A stretch of 7,295 nt of DNA from an uncultured Eggerthella sp. (GTDB lineage Bacteria > Actinomycetota > Coriobacteriia > Coriobacteriales > Eggerthellaceae), in the NCBI GenBank assembly GCA_900548955.1, contig URMQ01000076.1:1-7295 (forward strand). Direction: 5' to 3'. Positions 6,838-7,295 of this stretch are shown piece by piece. The notes below the pieces were generated by a model, which searched no databases, was not told the origin of the DNA, and saw only the letters and a program-made list of their open reading frames with translations. A program made the translations under genes and the position numbers. Position 1 is the stretch's first letter, and each line of letters opens with the position of its first letter.

Positions 6838-6838
6838 T
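6833..6838 (+). promoter_or_regulatory. Possible -10 element ahead of the M42 peptidase gene
   Basis: TATAAT overlaps the rnr stop codon and is followed by a 68-base AT-rich gap to the next gene. No consensus -35 is visible; TTATCG at 6808-6813 is the best, with three of six matches at a 19-base spacer. The AT-rich gap (TTTTAATAATTTATT from 6848) could hold other -10 sequences. Low confidence. Confidence 0.2.
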
Positions 6839-6896
6839 AGGTCAATATTTTAATAATTTATTCAAACATCAAAAGAAATAAGAACATAGGAGATAT

Positions 6897-6900
6897 GAGG
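6897..6900 (+). promoter_or_regulatory. Ribosome binding site for the M42 peptidase
   Basis: GAGG sits 5 bases before ATG 6906. A better match, AGGAG at 6888-6892, is 13 bases away, which is long; both may contribute. No other in-frame start codon lies between these sites and 6906. Confidence 0.45.
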
Positions 6901-6905
6901 CACGC

Positions 6906-7295
6906 ATGGCAAAAGTGGATAAAGACTATTTGAAACAATTGGTTGAAACTCCCTCCGCTACAGGAACTGAAACTCAAGTAGCTTCGCTAGTGCGCGAACG
7001 TCTTAGTGAAGTTGCTGATGAAATTGAAACTAACGTTATGGGTTCTGTGCATGCTCGTTTGAAGGGTAAGGGTGCAGCGCCATCTGTCATGATTGCGGCA
7101 CATATGGACGAAGTAGGTCTTATGGTCACCCATATTAACGATCAAGGCTTTTTAAACGTTGCTGCGGTAGGCGGGGTAGATGCAGCTATTCTTCCGGGCA
7201 CGCGTGTGGATGTTCACACTGAAAAAGGTACCCTTCGCGGCGCTTGCCTGTGTATTTGCCGCGAGCATGATTCCACTGGAAATTTCGAAATTGAT
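6906..7295 (+). CDS. Peptidase M42 family aminopeptidase, 3'-truncated by the window edge
   Basis: M42 enzymes are cytoplasmic, dinuclear metal aminopeptidases that form large tetrahedral dodecamers and trim peptides released by other proteases; some members were historically called endoglucanases (CelM, YsdC, FrvX). The frame is open for 130 codons to the end of the window, about a third of the usual roughly 340-360 residues. The N-terminus has the family's typical opening (LKQLVETPSATGTE, residues 9-22). The first metal-site motif AAHMDEVGLMV (64-74) carries the ligand H66 and the conserved D68. GFLNVAAVGGVDAAILPG follows at about 81-98, entering the PDZ-like dimerisation/assembly insertion. 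The remaining metal ligands and the catalytic Glu would lie downstream and cannot be checked. It is separated from rnr by 68 bases and may have its own promoter. Substrate preference cannot be judged from this fragment. Confidence 0.92.
   Translation, partial: MAKVDKDYLKQLVETPSATGTETQVASLVRERLSEVADEIETNVMGSVHARLKGKGAAPSVMIAAHMDEVGLMVTHINDQGFLNVAAVGGVDAAILPGTRVDVHTEKGTLRGACLCICREHDSTGNFEID

Noticed and set aside
6841..6905. Terminator or RNA element in the AT-rich gap after rnr
   Set aside because: There is no GC-containing stem and no recognisable structured RNA; only A/T-rich sequence leading to the ribosome binding site.
6895..6933. Twelve-codon frame starting at ATG 6895 overlapping the start of the M42 gene, a possible leader peptide
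   Set aside because: AGGAG is only 2 bases from this ATG, too close for good initiation, and the peptide has no attenuator features. ATG 6906 gives the conserved protein.
1..7295. A novel defence, mobile or secretion system
   Set aside because: Every long frame maps to a recognised housekeeping family, and there are no repeats, integrases, toxins or other foreign-looking genes.

Overview
This is a seven-gene housekeeping window with every gene on the + strand. It is densely packed, with junctions ranging from an 8-base overlap to a 68-base gap. I see no mobile element, CRISPR array, tRNA, rRNA or convincing intrinsic terminator, and no stretch of 300 bases without a gene. G+C content looks to be in the mid-40s percent by eye, with T-rich third codon positions. 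GTG and TTG starts are used as well as ATG. A split transketolase plus the order ftsE-ftsX-S41 protease-rnr points to a Gram-positive bacterium. My best guess is a moderate-GC actinomycetote, perhaps Coriobacteriia, but this rests on gene order and protein flavour only; a Bacillota host is not excluded.

Layout. Bases 1-672 hold the 3' part of the transketolase N-terminal (ThDP-binding) subunit. One base later, 674-1654 encodes the partner C-terminal subunit; together they make one transketolase of the non-oxidative pentose phosphate pathway. After a 50-base gap come ftsE (1705-2535) and ftsX (2528-3439), overlapping by 8 bases. They form the ABC-type complex that controls peptidoglycan hydrolases at the division site or side wall. 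After 40 bases, 3480-4736 encodes a membrane-anchored PDZ/S41 C-terminal processing protease homologue. Thirteen bases later, 4750-6837 encodes RNase R. After a 68-base AT-rich gap, a peptidase M42 gene begins at 6906 and runs off the window.

How they fit together. ftsE-ftsX-ctp is a cell-envelope module also known from Bacillus (ftsE-ftsX-ctpB). rnr follows ctp closely enough to be co-transcribed. Transketolase and the M42 peptidase are metabolic neighbours with no obvious functional tie. The three larger gaps each carry a -10-like hexamer overlapping the upstream stop codon, so the cluster may be several overlapping transcription units.

Most interesting point. I found no clearly undescribed system. 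The S41 protease, however, keeps its Lys general base (K358) but has Gly (G333) where the catalytic Ser should align, 25 residues upstream. A Ser sits one position earlier (S332) and a Cys one later (C334). It is either a catalytically dead Ctp next to FtsEX or one with a shifted nucleophile. FtsE also has an unusual polar N-terminal extension of about 46 residues.
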